Positions 1 to 8,768 of a stretch of 47,657 bases of DNA are shown here, one piece after another. The notes beneath the pieces were generated by a model that saw only the letters and a list, made by a program, of their open reading frames with translations, was not told the origin of the DNA and did no database searches. The position numbers and the translations under genes were made by a program. The stretch is from DASZXJ01 sp035545895. Its GTDB lineage: Bacteria; Planctomycetota; Phycisphaerae; Tepidisphaerales; Tepidisphaeraceae. Position 1 is the first letter of the stretch; every line of letters begins with the position of its first letter. The stretch spans positions 1 through 47,657 of the forward strand of contig DASZXJ010000074.1 of NCBI GenBank assembly GCA_035545895.1, read 5' to 3'.

Positions 1-876
1 CGAACGGAAATACTGTGATGCCAGTTTCAGATACAGGATCATTCCCTCGCGCGATGCCTGGTCCTTGCTGGTTTTGTCATCCACCTCGATGCGCTTTTCG
101 GCATACGCATCGGCAGCCGACTTCAACCATGGCTGCAAAATCATCGCGGATTGACCGCCCAGGACTTGCCCGAGCAATTTGACCAATTCCGCCGCACGAT
201 CGATTACGCCCAGATTGATCCAGTCAATCGCCAGCCCCAGCGATCCCTCCGCAAACCCGGCCGCCGATGCCGCCAGCCCGTGGTCGATATTGCGCTTCCG
301 CAACTCCTGCTGCACGATCTTTCGATCCAGCGGCGCGAATCGAATCACCCGGCAACGACTTCGAATGGTCGGCAAGAGCGATTCAAGCTGATCGGTCAGC
401 AAGATAATCAGCGTCCGGCCGGCGGGTTCTTCCAGCGTTTTGAGCAAAATGTTCTGTGCGGTCGTGTTCATCATCTCCGCGTCGCGAACAACGAAGACTT
501 TGCCAATGCCGACAACGGACTTATTGGCAGCCCGCGCGATCAAATGATCGCGAATGACATCGGCGGAAAGGTCACGAGCCTTGGCGTCGGACTTTTCCAG
601 GCGAATCAACTCGCGATAGATCGGGTGATAATCCGGATGAGTGCCCGCTGCAAAGGACAGGCAACTGGCGCATTTACCGCAGGCAGCAAGCTGCCCGGGC
701 TTTTCGCAGAGAAATAGCGCCGCCAATGCGCAGGCAGTGGTTTCCTTTCCCACGCCCATCGGCCCCGCGAAGATCAGCGCATGGGGCAACCGGTCCTGCC
801 TAAACGCAGTGGCCAGCGCATCAATCGCGACGGATTGACCAAGAATCTGGTCGAATGTGACAAACTGGCTTTCCAT
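1..876 (-). CDS. holB: DNA polymerase III subunit delta' (clamp loader), 3' end cut off by the window edge
   Basis: The frame is open from the ATG at 876 to base 1 (292 codons), so the C-terminal part is missing. The protein begins MESQFVTFDQILGQ and has a Walker A motif (GPMGVGKET, about residues 38-46) followed by four cysteines spaced C-x8-C-x2-C-x2-C, the zinc module of delta' and gamma/tau proteins. Further on are VFVVRDAEMM and KTLEEPAGRT (the Walker B/SRC region of the AAA+ fold) and SRCRVIRF. Delta' is part of the clamp-loader complex that loads the beta sliding clamp at replication forks. It lies downstream of tmk on the same strand, a frequent bacterial pairing, although a 414-bp gap separates it from the next gene upstream. 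No strong ribosome binding site precedes the ATG. Confidence 0.93.
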   Translation of the reverse strand, partial: MESQFVTFDQILGQSVAIDALATAFRQDRLPHALIFAGPMGVGKETTACALAALFLCEKPGQLAACGKCASCLSFAAGTHPDYHPIYRELIRLEKSDAKARDLSADVIRDHLIARAANKSVVGIGKVFVVRDAEMMNTTAQNILLKTLEEPAGRTLIILLTDQLESLLPTIRSRCRVIRFAPLDRKIVQQELRKRNIDHGLAASAAGFAEGSLGLAIDWINLGVIDRAAELVKLLGQVLGGQSAMILQPWLKSAADAYAEKRIEVDDKTSKDQASREGMILYLKLASQYFRS

Positions 877-1290
877 AACGATCTTCAAAATCCAACTATC
901 TCAGAACAGCGCAATCTTGTCATTATGCGCCGTGGGTTCGTTTTGCATTTTCGACGATCCGACTGATACCGGTCGCGAGCGACCGGACTAAAAGGAGGAG
1001 TAAACCCATCTCCTATTTCGCGTCGTGTCAGACCTCTTTCATCCTTCCACCTTCATCCTTTTCCTCAAATTGGGTTCGTTTTGCAATTTCTGAAATACAT
1101 GGACATGGCTGGACATTTCAGGACATCGCAAAGCATGATGAAAATCAGAAAATCCGTCCTCTTCTTCGTGAGCCCCTTCGTTTCCTTCGTGGCTTCGTGG
1201 CTCTTCTCCCTATTAACTGACTCAGTTGCGCGAAAAAGATCGATAACGCGCAACTTCCCCGGTTTTTAATGTAAAATTTCAGCAACATGT
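877..1290. other. Intergenic region with a short palindrome and a T-rich CTTCGTGG-type tract
   Basis: I see no convincing gene in this stretch. It holds the palindrome at 969-986 (listed separately). Around 1164-1203 there is a run of variants of CCTTCGTGGCTTCGTGG, which looks like low-complexity dispersed repeat material. Small open frames here on both strands lack ribosome binding sites and have repeat-like composition. The promoter of holB, if it has its own, should lie here. Confidence 0.6.
969..986. repeat. Short palindrome CCGGTCG-CGAG-CGACCGG followed by ACTAAA
   Basis: A 7-bp perfect stem (CCGGTCG/CGACCGG) with a 4-nt loop, directly followed by ACTAAAAGG. The same layout, a G+C-rich palindrome followed by ACTAAA, recurs at 14093-14116, which suggests a dispersed REP-like unit. 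There is no T-run, so it does not look like an intrinsic terminator. Confidence 0.6.
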
Positions 1291-1602
1291 CTACTGCGTA
1301 ACGGAATCGAAGAATCGCAACGTGATCCAAACCATCACGATCAATCCGATCAGCGTCAGAACCGATATGACTGCCAGGAAACCAATGCTGTACCACTTGG
1401 CCGCGCGCAATTCTTCGCTGAACTCAGCCTTGGTGGGAATGGCTTCGCATTCAATGGGAGGAGTCACAACGGGTTGCCCTTCGATCATTTCCGGCGGCGC
1501 GGGAATGATTGGCGGAGCGCCCTCCTGGCGCGTGGCGGTGACTGGGGTGATTTCCGGCTCGGGCTGGGCCGGCTGATCAGGTTGCTCGGGCGAATCGCTC
1601 AT
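1291..1602 (-). CDS. Small proline-rich membrane protein of unknown function
   Basis: A 103-residue protein when started at the ATG at 1602; a TTG one codon earlier is also possible. The N-terminal half is rich in proline and acidic residues (PEQPDQPAQPEPE), as in a disordered linker. After a basic segment (EELRAAKWYS) comes one hydrophobic helix (roughly residues 70-95, IGFLAVISVLTLIGLIVMVW) and a short tail. It is probably a single-pass inner-membrane protein with a cytoplasmic N-terminus. The start lies 3 bp after the tmk stop codon, so it is very likely co-transcribed with tmk. I do not recognise the family. Confidence 0.65.
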   Translation of the reverse strand: MSDSPEQPDQPAQPEPEITPVTATRQEGAPPIIPAPPEMIEGQPVVTPPIECEAIPTKAEFSEELRAAKWYSIGFLAVISVLTLIGLIVMVWITLRFFDSVTQ

Positions 1603-1605
1603 CAA

Positions 1606-2289
1606 TTACTTATCCTTGGCCAGCTCTTCGATGGTTTTCCACACATCCTGCTGAACTTCCTGTGGTTCGCGGTTGGCGTTGATGACACGGAACTTCCCGT
1701 GCGGGCCTCGCGCCTGGCGAAGATAGTTCTGGCGCACCTGTTCATGGTAGGCCATCGAACGTCGCTCAATGCGGTCCTTTTCCACGCCGGCGTCGGGGTC
1801 GTTGGGAAACAGTGAGAATTTTGGTCGCACGCGGGCGCTGCTCACTTCGATGGGCAGGTCGAGGATGATCGTCAGGTCCGGCCATTTACCGCCAATGGCG
1901 ATTTCGCCGACCGAACGAATCTCCCTGGCGGTCAGGTTGTCCCCGCCCAGTTGGTAAGCCAGCGTGCTGGAGATAAACCGGTCGCAAATGACGACCTGCC
2001 CCTGGTCGATGCCGGGCTGGATGATCTGCTTCATCATCTGGGCGCGGGCGGCCATGTAAAGCAGCATCTCGCAGCGCATGGCCATATCGGTATTTTCAGG
2101 GTTGAGGAGAATCTGGCGAATCTGCTCGCCGATGCGCGTGCTGCCCGGATCGCGAACTAGAAGCACGTCCAGGTCGTAGCTGGTAAGCGTTTCGCGCAAA
2201 AGCGACGCCTGCGTGCTTTTACCGCACCCTTCGTTGCCGTCAAAAACGATGAATTTGCCGCGCAGGTTTTCCAGCACGGGAGACATCAT
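1606..2289 (-). CDS. tmk: Thymidylate kinase
   Basis: A 227-residue protein of normal family length that phosphorylates dTMP to dTDP with ATP in the dTTP pathway. Visible motifs are the P-loop FDGNEGCGKSTQ (about residues 17-28; the family usually has FEG-x-x-G-x-GKST), the dTMP-binding DRFISSTLAYQ (about 102-112) and LTIILDLPIE. The start has two adjacent ATGs (2289 and 2286) without a strong ribosome binding site. It is divergent from galK, with a 63-bp shared upstream region, and is followed after 3 bp by a small membrane protein. Confidence 0.95.
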   Translation of the reverse strand: MMSPVLENLRGKFIVFDGNEGCGKSTQASLLRETLTSYDLDVLLVRDPGSTRIGEQIRQILLNPENTDMAMRCEMLLYMAARAQMMKQIIQPGIDQGQVVICDRFISSTLAYQLGGDNLTAREIRSVGEIAIGGKWPDLTIILDLPIEVSSARVRPKFSLFPNDPDAGVEKDRIERRSMAYHEQVRQNYLRQARGPHGKFRVINANREPQEVQQDVWKTIEELAKDK

Positions 2290-2352
2290 AGCAGAAGCAA
2301 TGAAACAGGTTCATCATTTGATTCCATGCGCGACTGATCTTAAATTCGTCCC

Positions 2353-3522
2353 ATGGAATCAGCCATTACAGACCTGAAAACGCAATTCTCGACACACTTT
2401 GGCCCCGGCGGAAAGATTCGGGTGGTTCGCGCGCCCGGACGTGTCAATCTGATCGGCGAACATACGGATTACAACGATGGCTTTGTGTTTCCGATGGCGA
2501 TCGAGCCGCATGTGATGTTTGTCAGCCGCAGCCGGGATGATGGCAAGGTTCGCATTGCCTCAACCCATTTTCCAAAACAGACGGTTGAATTTTCCGTTCA
2601 ATCCAAAATCGAGCGTGGCCAGCCGGCATGGGCGAACTATTTTCGCGGAGTGGCCGCTGAATTGATCGGTGCGGGCATCCCGCTGACGGGCATGGACATG
2701 CTCGTGCACAACACCCTGCCGGTGGGCGGCGGGCTTTCAAGCTCGGCTGCCATCGAAGTCGGCACGGGGTTGACGTTTCTGACACTTGCTGGTTTGAGCA
2801 TGGATCAATCGCGCCTGGCACTGGTTTGCCAAAAGGCCGAGCACGAATACGCCGGCATGCCTTGCGGAATCATGGATCAAACCATCGTAGCATCGGGCAA
2901 AGTCGGGTCGGCCATGCTGCTGGATTGCCGGGATTTGTCCAAGCAATTCGTCCCCATCGATTCATCGGAATTGCGCGTGGTGATCGTCAACAGCATGGTC
3001 AAACACGAACTGACCGGCAGCGAATATCCGCAGCGGCGGCAACAGTGCGAGCAAGGGGTCGCGTTTTTCAAAAAAAGCAATCCGCAGACCAAGGCGCTCC
3101 GCGATGTGACACTTAGCCAGCTTGAATCAGCCAAGGGACAACTGCCCGACATCGTTTATCGCCGCTGCCGGCATGTGATCGGCGAAAATACGCGAACGAC
3201 CGAAGCCGCCGCTTTGCTGGCTCGAAAGAAATACGAAGAAACCGGCGAGTTGATGGTGAAGAGCCACAACTCATTGCGCGATGACTATGAAGTGAGCACG
3301 CCGGAACTGGATTTCCTGGTTGAGCAAGCAATGAAGATCAAAGGCGTGTACGGCGCTCGCATGACCGGCGGCGGCTTTGGTGGATGCATCGTCAGCATCG
3401 TTCAGCCACGATTTGTCGAAGCTTTCACGAGCACGATCCAGCAGACGTATCAGCAGAAATTCAAGCTCTCGCCCGCGGTGATACCGACGACCGCGACCAG
3501 CGGCGCGAGCGTTGTGGAATAA
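2353..3522 (+). CDS. galK: Galactokinase
   Basis: A 389-residue GHMP-family kinase that converts galactose and ATP to galactose-1-phosphate in the Leloir pathway. The galactokinase signature GRVNLIGEHTDYNDG is near residue 29. The ATP-binding LPVGGGLSSSAAIEVG is near residue 124, with CGIMDQ nearby carrying the catalytic Asp. The third GHMP motif MTGGGFGGC is near residue 337. Length and all three motifs are normal. No other Leloir gene is adjacent. The next gene, trpD, starts only 5 bp after this stop codon, so the two are probably transcribed together although their pathways are unrelated. Confidence 0.95.
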   Translation: MESAITDLKTQFSTHFGPGGKIRVVRAPGRVNLIGEHTDYNDGFVFPMAIEPHVMFVSRSRDDGKVRIASTHFPKQTVEFSVQSKIERGQPAWANYFRGVAAELIGAGIPLTGMDMLVHNTLPVGGGLSSSAAIEVGTGLTFLTLAGLSMDQSRLALVCQKAEHEYAGMPCGIMDQTIVASGKVGSAMLLDCRDLSKQFVPIDSSELRVVIVNSMVKHELTGSEYPQRRQQCEQGVAFFKKSNPQTKALRDVTLSQLESAKGQLPDIVYRRCRHVIGENTRTTEAAALLARKKYEETGELMVKSHNSLRDDYEVSTPELDFLVEQAMKIKGVYGARMTGGGFGGCIVSIVQPRFVEAFTSTIQQTYQQKFKLSPAVIPTTATSGASVVE

Positions 3523-3527
3523 GCTCA

Positions 3528-4553
3528 ATGCCTTCGATCAGCCCGATTCTCCTGAAACTTTGCCGTCGCGAGGATTTAACGCGCGAGGAGGCGAGCGCCG
3601 CATTTGACTACATCATGTCCGGCCAGGCCAGCGATGCGCAGATCGGCGGATTGCTGGTCGGCATGGCGAGCAAGGGAACGACCGTTGAAGAACTGGTGGG
3701 CGCGGCAACGGTCATGCGGGAAAAGGTCATTTCGATTGCCTGCAATCCGCCGGGCGGCGTGATTCTCGACACCTGCGGCACAGGCGGCGATGTGCGGGGA
3801 ACGTTCAACATCTCCACGGCAGCGGCGATTATCGCGGCATCCTGCGGCGTGAAGGTCGTCAAACACGGCAACCGTTCAGCCAGCTCAAAATCCGGCTCAG
3901 CGGATGTCCTTGAAAAACTCGGCGTCAAGCTCGAAGTGTCACCTGCCACACTGCAAAACTGTTTGAACGAGGCGAATATCTGCTTCGCCTTTGCGCGAAA
4001 CCATCATCCAGCCATGAAATTCGTCGGAGCGGCGCGAACCTCTCTGGGCATTCCGACAATCTTCAATCTGCTTGGACCGTTGACCAACCCCGGAGCAGCC
4101 AGACACCAGTTGATCGGCGTTTTCGCGCCGGAACTGACCGACCGCCTGGCGACCGTTCTCCGCGAACTAGGCAGCAAACGAGCCTGGGTCGTGCACGCTG
4201 AAGATGGCTTGGACGAGCTTTCGACAATGGGCCCGACACGGGTGAGCGAATTGAAGGATGGGCACATTCGCATGTGGTCGCTGGACCCGGCGAGCCTTGG
4301 CTTGGCCAATGCGCGGCTGTCCGATTTGCAGGTGAACTCGGTCGATGAAGCTGCCGACGTGCTGCGGCGAATTCTCTGGGGTGAGCCTGGCTCGCAACGT
4401 GAGATCGCCCTGCTCAATGCTGCGGCGGCCATGGTGGTCGCGGAGAAATGTAAGGATTTGGCTGATGCGATGTTAATGGCTTCAGAATCGCTGGAGAGTG
4501 GCAAAGCCGCAAAAACGCTCGAAAAGCTGGTTCACTGTTCCCAACAATCCTGA
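3528..4553 (+). CDS. trpD: Anthranilate phosphoribosyltransferase
   Basis: A 341-residue enzyme that transfers phosphoribose from PRPP to anthranilate, the second committed step of tryptophan synthesis. The ATG at 3528 (MPSISPILLK) is chosen because the frame upstream of it lies inside galK. The PRPP-binding DTCGTGGDVRGTFNIST is near residue 79, followed by KHGNRSASSKSGSADVLE and NHHPAMKFVG, all typical of the family. Length is normal. No other trp gene is in the window, so the tryptophan pathway genes are dispersed here. Confidence 0.93.
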   Translation: MPSISPILLKLCRREDLTREEASAAFDYIMSGQASDAQIGGLLVGMASKGTTVEELVGAATVMREKVISIACNPPGGVILDTCGTGGDVRGTFNISTAAAIIAASCGVKVVKHGNRSASSKSGSADVLEKLGVKLEVSPATLQNCLNEANICFAFARNHHPAMKFVGAARTSLGIPTIFNLLGPLTNPGAARHQLIGVFAPELTDRLATVLRELGSKRAWVVHAEDGLDELSTMGPTRVSELKDGHIRMWSLDPASLGLANARLSDLQVNSVDEAADVLRRILWGEPGSQREIALLNAAAAMVVAEKCKDLADAMLMASESLESGKAAKTLEKLVHCSQQS

Positions 4554-4609
4554 TTATTTAGCGGATTCCCTGCTTTCATCCCGGCGCGAATTTGGTATTG
4601 CTACGGTCC

Positions 4610-7111
4610 ATGTTCTCGGCGCCCAAACGCATTGACCTGCATTGCCACAGCCAGGCGAGCAATCTTACCAGCGAGGCGATGCTCAACGCGATCCACTGCC
4701 CGGAAAGTTACAGCCACCCCGAAGAGGTTTACGCCCAGGCCCGTCGCCGCGGGATGGATTTCGTCACGCTGACCGATCATGACTCCATCGAAGGCGCATT
4801 AAGCATTTCTCAAAAGCCGGATGTGCTGGTCAGCGAGGAACTCACCTGCTGGTTTCCTGAAGATGGCTGCAAGATGCACGTGCTGGCGTTCGGGATTTCG
4901 CCGGAAGATCACAAAGCGCTTCAGTCGCGAGCGAAGAACATTTACAGCGTCGCGGAATATCTCCAGGCCAATCAAATTGCACACTCGGTGGCTCATCCGA
5001 TTTACCGGCAAAATGACATGCTCGAGCGCTGGCATGTCGAACGATTGCTGCTGCTGTTCAAGGGTTTTGAATGTTTGAATGGCGCGCATAGTTCACTGCA
5101 TCGCGAAGCGTTCGAACCGCTTTTGGACCGATTGACCCGGCAGGAGATCGCGCGCTTGAGCGAAACGCATGGCCTTGAACCGCGCTGGCCGCAGCCTTGG
5201 GTCAAGGCGCGCACCGGCGGCAGCGACGACCATGGCCTATTAAATGTCGGTCGCACCTGGACTGAGTTTCCCACAGGAACAACGACCACCGGGCAGATTC
5301 TCGATTGCCTGCGCGAAGGAAATTGCCGCGCCGGCGGAGAAGCCGGCTCAAGTGCCAAGCTGGCTCACACTTTTTATAGCGTGGCCGTGCGATATTACTC
5401 GCGACACATCATGTCGCCCGGCGATCAACCGAATATCGCGACGAGCCTGCTGCAAGCCATCGCCGGAGAACGCCCGGCGCCCAGCAAGTCAAAGCTGGCG
5501 TGGATGGGCATCAAGCATAAGGTCCGCAAGATTTTTCGACGATCAACTCCCGCGAGTGATCCGGTCGCGGGAACGAATTTATTGAAAAAACTGTTCCTCA
5601 CGTCGGCCTGGCAGCAGTTCAAGAAGCAGCCGCAAATTCGCCAGACGCTGGATGCGGGCCTGCCGCCCCTGGGCGAGCACGAGCAGATGTTTGATCTGGT
5701 TTCGAACATCAATCGCGACGTTATGCAGGGACTTGCCGCAGCCATCGATCGAAGCATCGACGATGCGAGCTTTACCGGGCTGTTCGACACGATCGGCGCG
5801 ATCCTCGCCCAGCAGTTTGTGCTGCTGCCCTACTATTTCGCGGTGTTTCACCAGAACAAGGAACGCCATTTACTCCGCCAAATCACGCGGCTTGGGCAAA
5901 AGAAAAACGAACGTACGCTGCGGGTGGGTTTGTTCACCGATACGTTCGACGAAATCAACGGAGTCGGTCGTTTTTTGCAGGACATGAACGAGCAGGCGCA
6001 GCGATCCGGGCGCAATCTGATTATCCACACTTGCGCGCCAAGCCCATGCATAGCTATGCATGGGCCTGGCCGGAAAAACTTTGGCCCGTTGCTATCGCGC
6101 GAAATGCCTTATTACCCGCAGTTGCAGCTCGGGTTGCCGCCGGTGCTGGATATTTTGGAATGGTCGGATCGCCAGCAGTTTGATGCGATTCACATTTCCA
6201 CGCCCGGCCCGATGGGTTTGTGCGGATGGCTGGCGTCGAAAATGCTTCGCGTGCCCCTGCTGGCGACCTATCACACGGATTTCCCGGTCTACGTGAAAAA
6301 GCTGACCGGAGATCATCGTATCAGCAACGGAACACTGGCGTATATGAAATGGCTGTACGGGCAGGCCGCGGTCGTGTTCACGCGAAGCCATTCATATCGA
6401 TTCAATCTTCGCGATCTGGATGTGCCGGCTGAAAAAGTACGAACGATTCCGCCCGGGATCAACCTGAGCAAATTTCGGCCGGATATGCGCGATGATTTGA
6501 TCTGGCAACAATATGGAATATCTCAACCCAGACGATTGCTGTTTTGTGGAAGAGTAAGTGTCGAGAAGAATTTGCCGATGCTGGCGGACCTGTTCGTCGC
6601 GCTTAGCCGCAAGCGGCGGGACGTGGCGCTGGTCATCGCGGGCGAAGGGCCTTATCTCGATACGATGAAGCAGACTCTTAAAGGTCTTCCCGCGTACTTC
6701 CTCGGATTTAAAAACGACGGGGAACTTGGAAAACTCTACGCGGGCAGCGATTTATTTGTCTTCCCATCCCGCACCGACACGTTGGGACAAGTCGTCATGG
6801 AAGCGCAGGCCTGCGGGCTGCCTGCGCTGGTGAGCAACGAAGGCGGCCCCAAGGAAACGGTCGAGCACAACATCACCGGCCTGGTTCTGAGCGATGCCGA
6901 ACCCAATAGCTGGTGCAACGCCATTGAAGAACTGCTGGATGACCCTGCCCGACGGCAACGCATGTCGCGAGCGGCGGTGACGCGGATGTCCAAATTGTCC
7001 CTGGATCAAACCTTCGATTCCTTCTGGGCCGACCATCTCGCGGCAGTTGAACCCCAGCCTGCTGAGCCCGCCAATGTGCCTGATGTATCTAAAATTTCCA
7101 CAACCTTATAA
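4610..7111 (+). CDS. Fusion of a PHP-type phosphoesterase domain and a GT4 glycosyltransferase
   Basis: An 833-residue protein from the ATG at 4610 (MFSAPKRIDLHCHS); a TTG 18 bp upstream is less likely. Residues 1-250 form a PHP domain with the metal-binding motifs IDLHCHS, TLTDHDS, SVAHP and GGSDDHG. A helical linker of about 170 residues follows. From about residue 430 it is a GT-B, family 4 glycosyltransferase: LRVGLFTDTFDEINGVGRF opens the donor fold, HISTPGPMG and TYHTDFPVYVKK lie in the first half, and FCGRVSVEKN and RTDTLGQVVMEAQ (a D-x7-E variant of E-x7-E) lie in the nucleotide-sugar half. The GT half resembles enzymes that glycosylate lipids. Donor and acceptor are unknown. A phosphoesterase acting on the same lipid or sugar is inference. 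Confidence 0.85.
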   Translation: MFSAPKRIDLHCHSQASNLTSEAMLNAIHCPESYSHPEEVYAQARRRGMDFVTLTDHDSIEGALSISQKPDVLVSEELTCWFPEDGCKMHVLAFGISPEDHKALQSRAKNIYSVAEYLQANQIAHSVAHPIYRQNDMLERWHVERLLLLFKGFECLNGAHSSLHREAFEPLLDRLTRQEIARLSETHGLEPRWPQPWVKARTGGSDDHGLLNVGRTWTEFPTGTTTTGQILDCLREGNCRAGGEAGSSAKLAHTFYSVAVRYYSRHIMSPGDQPNIATSLLQAIAGERPAPSKSKLAWMGIKHKVRKIFRRSTPASDPVAGTNLLKKLFLTSAWQQFKKQPQIRQTLDAGLPPLGEHEQMFDLVSNINRDVMQGLAAAIDRSIDDASFTGLFDTIGAILAQQFVLLPYYFAVFHQNKERHLLRQITRLGQKKNERTLRVGLFTDTFDEINGVGRFLQDMNEQAQRSGRNLIIHTCAPSPCIAMHGPGRKNFGPLLSREMPYYPQLQLGLPPVLDILEWSDRQQFDAIHISTPGPMGLCGWLASKMLRVPLLATYHTDFPVYVKKLTGDHRISNGTLAYMKWLYGQAAVVFTRSHSYRFNLRDLDVPAEKVRTIPPGINLSKFRPDMRDDLIWQQYGISQPRRLLFCGRVSVEKNLPMLADLFVALSRKRRDVALVIAGEGPYLDTMKQTLKGLPAYFLGFKNDGELGKLYAGSDLFVFPSRTDTLGQVVMEAQACGLPALVSNEGGPKETVEHNITGLVLSDAEPNSWCNAIEELLDDPARRQRMSRAAVTRMSKLSLDQTFDSFWADHLAAVEPQPAEPANVPDVSKISTTL

Positions 7112-7156
7112 CGCGCAGGTTGTGCACTTGCGGATGATTGATCGTATGATGGTGGC

Positions 7157-8641
7157 GTGAGGTTCGCGATCATCACATTCGTGTGCCTCTGTCTGGCGGC
7201 TCGCACATTCGCGGCCACCCCTGCTGCTGTCGTCGTGCTCAAAGGCGAGATCGACGAATACAGCAAGGCATCGGTGATTCAGCGAGTCAACGAGGCCCGC
7301 CAGTTAGGGGCAAAGACCGTCATCCTGCAAATCAACACATATGGCGGGCTGGTCACTGCTGCGCTGGATATCTCTCACTTTCTCAAGCGGCAGGATGATC
7401 TGCACATTATCGCCTACGTCGATCAAAAGGCGATCTCAGCCGGCGCAATGATCGCGCTCTCCTGCAATGAAATCGTCATGGACCCCAGTTCTCTTCTGGG
7501 CGACTGTGCTCCCATTTCGCTGACCAGCAACAGTGAACTGCAAAGCCTCGAGGCAACCGAGCGAGCGAAATTTGAAAGCCCAATCCTCGAAGAATTTGCC
7601 GACAGCGCCCGGCGCAACGGCTACGACCCGACTTTAACCGCAGCCATGGTTTCCGTGAGCAAGGTCGTTCACTGGGTTGAAAACGATCAGGGCGAAAAAC
7701 GATTTGTCGATGAACCCACATACAAGAAGCTGACGGCCGAAGGATGGAAACCCGTACCCGGCGTGGCTGATCCAATCGATGGCGGTAATTCATTGCTGAC
7801 GGTCAGCGCCGGATTGGCGACAAAACTGGGATTGGCCAAAGAGATCCAACCTTCGATCCAGTCGCTTGTCACGACGCGCGATTTTAATGTTCTGTCGGTG
7901 CTCGAGCCTTCGATCGGTGAACGATTGATCGGCTTGCTCGGATCGACTGCGGCACGCGCGTTGTTGACGACGATTTTCATGCTCGCCTTGTACATCTCTT
8001 TCAGCAGCCCCGGCCATGGCGCAGCCGAGACGCTGGCTGTGACAAGCCTTGCAATGTTGGTCGGCATTCCCTTGCTCACCGGCTATGCCCAGTGGTGGGA
8101 AATCATGGCGATCATCCTCGGATTAGTGCTGATCGCACTGGAGGTGTTCGTGATTCCGGGTTTCGGCGTCACTGGCATCACGGGAATTATTCTGGTCCTG
8201 GGTGGATTGGCGCTCACGTGGGCGGGAGTCGAACCATCGGGCATGCCCGGCGTCATGCCGCACCTTCAGGGAACGTGGCAGGGATTGCGAACCGGGCTGG
8301 AAGTGGTGGCGGGCGGAATGGTTTGCTCATTGCTGCTGGGCTTATGGTTGCAACGGCATATCGAGCGCTTGCCATATCTGCGAAAGCTCGTATTGACCGA
8401 AGGCGCAAGCAAAACAGAACTGCCGCCCGCGCTCGATTATCCATGGCCTCTGGTCGGCTCACGCGGCAAAGCCGTCACCGACCTTCGACCGGGCGGATCA
8501 GCCATGTTCTTTGACGAAATGCGCAGCGACTCTCGATTAACAGACGTTACCAGCGATAGCGGATTTGTCTCGGCAGGTACGGAAGTCATTATTCGTGAAG
8601 TACAGGGCAATCGCGCGATCGTTCGCGCAGCCGATGCTTAA
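7157..8641 (+). CDS. NfeD-family membrane protein with N-terminal ClpP-like serine protease domain
   Basis: A 494-residue protein starting at a GTG with a signal peptide (MRFAIITFVCLCLAARTFA). The N-terminal half has the ClpP/S49-like fold with YGGLVTAALDIS and the nucleophile region DQKAISAGAMIALS. The middle carries about four hydrophobic helices (roughly residues 270-400). The C-terminus has the small OB-fold NfeDC domain (GSRGKAVTDLRPGGSAM and a VIIREVQGN strand). Full-length NfeD proteins pair with flotillin-like scaffolds; here floA follows 127 bp downstream, so the two probably act together at membrane microdomains. A dispersed inverted repeat lies between them. Confidence 0.9.
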   Translation: MRFAIITFVCLCLAARTFAATPAAVVVLKGEIDEYSKASVIQRVNEARQLGAKTVILQINTYGGLVTAALDISHFLKRQDDLHIIAYVDQKAISAGAMIALSCNEIVMDPSSLLGDCAPISLTSNSELQSLEATERAKFESPILEEFADSARRNGYDPTLTAAMVSVSKVVHWVENDQGEKRFVDEPTYKKLTAEGWKPVPGVADPIDGGNSLLTVSAGLATKLGLAKEIQPSIQSLVTTRDFNVLSVLEPSIGERLIGLLGSTAARALLTTIFMLALYISFSSPGHGAAETLAVTSLAMLVGIPLLTGYAQWWEIMAIILGLVLIALEVFVIPGFGVTGITGIILVLGGLALTWAGVEPSGMPGVMPHLQGTWQGLRTGLEVVAGGMVCSLLLGLWLQRHIERLPYLRKLVLTEGASKTELPPALDYPWPLVGSRGKAVTDLRPGGSAMFFDEMRSDSRLTDVTSDSGFVSAGTEVIIREVQGNRAIVRAADA

Positions 8642-8653
8642 AGAAAAGAAGAC

Positions 8654-8724
8654 AGCCACGGAGATCACAGAGGACACAGAGTTACAGAAAAGTCGTTATC
8701 TTCTTCTCTGTGATCTCTGTGGCT
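8654..8724. repeat. Inverted repeat of the CCACAGAGATCACAGAG type between nfeD and floA
   Basis: Arms of 20 nt at 8654-8673 and 8705-8724 pair with two mismatches (AGCCACGGAGATCACAGAGG and TCTCTGTGATCTCTGTGGCT) around a 31-nt A/T-rich loop. It sits 12 bp after the nfeD-like stop codon and 44 bp before the floA start. No T-run follows, so it is better read as a REP-like hairpin that could tune the operon than as a terminator. Confidence 0.75.
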
Positions 8725-8768
8725 AATCCGGTATGACTAATTTCAGCTACGAGTAAGAAAGGTTCATC

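Noticed and set aside
151..717. A 188-codon plus-strand frame at the left end.
   Set aside because: It lies opposite holB, which has the P-loop and zinc motifs; the plus frame has low-complexity composition.
3384..3527. An N-terminal extension of trpD by 48 codons overlapping galK.
   Set aside because: The extension is out-of-frame galK sequence; the ATG at 3528 gives the normal TrpD N-terminus.
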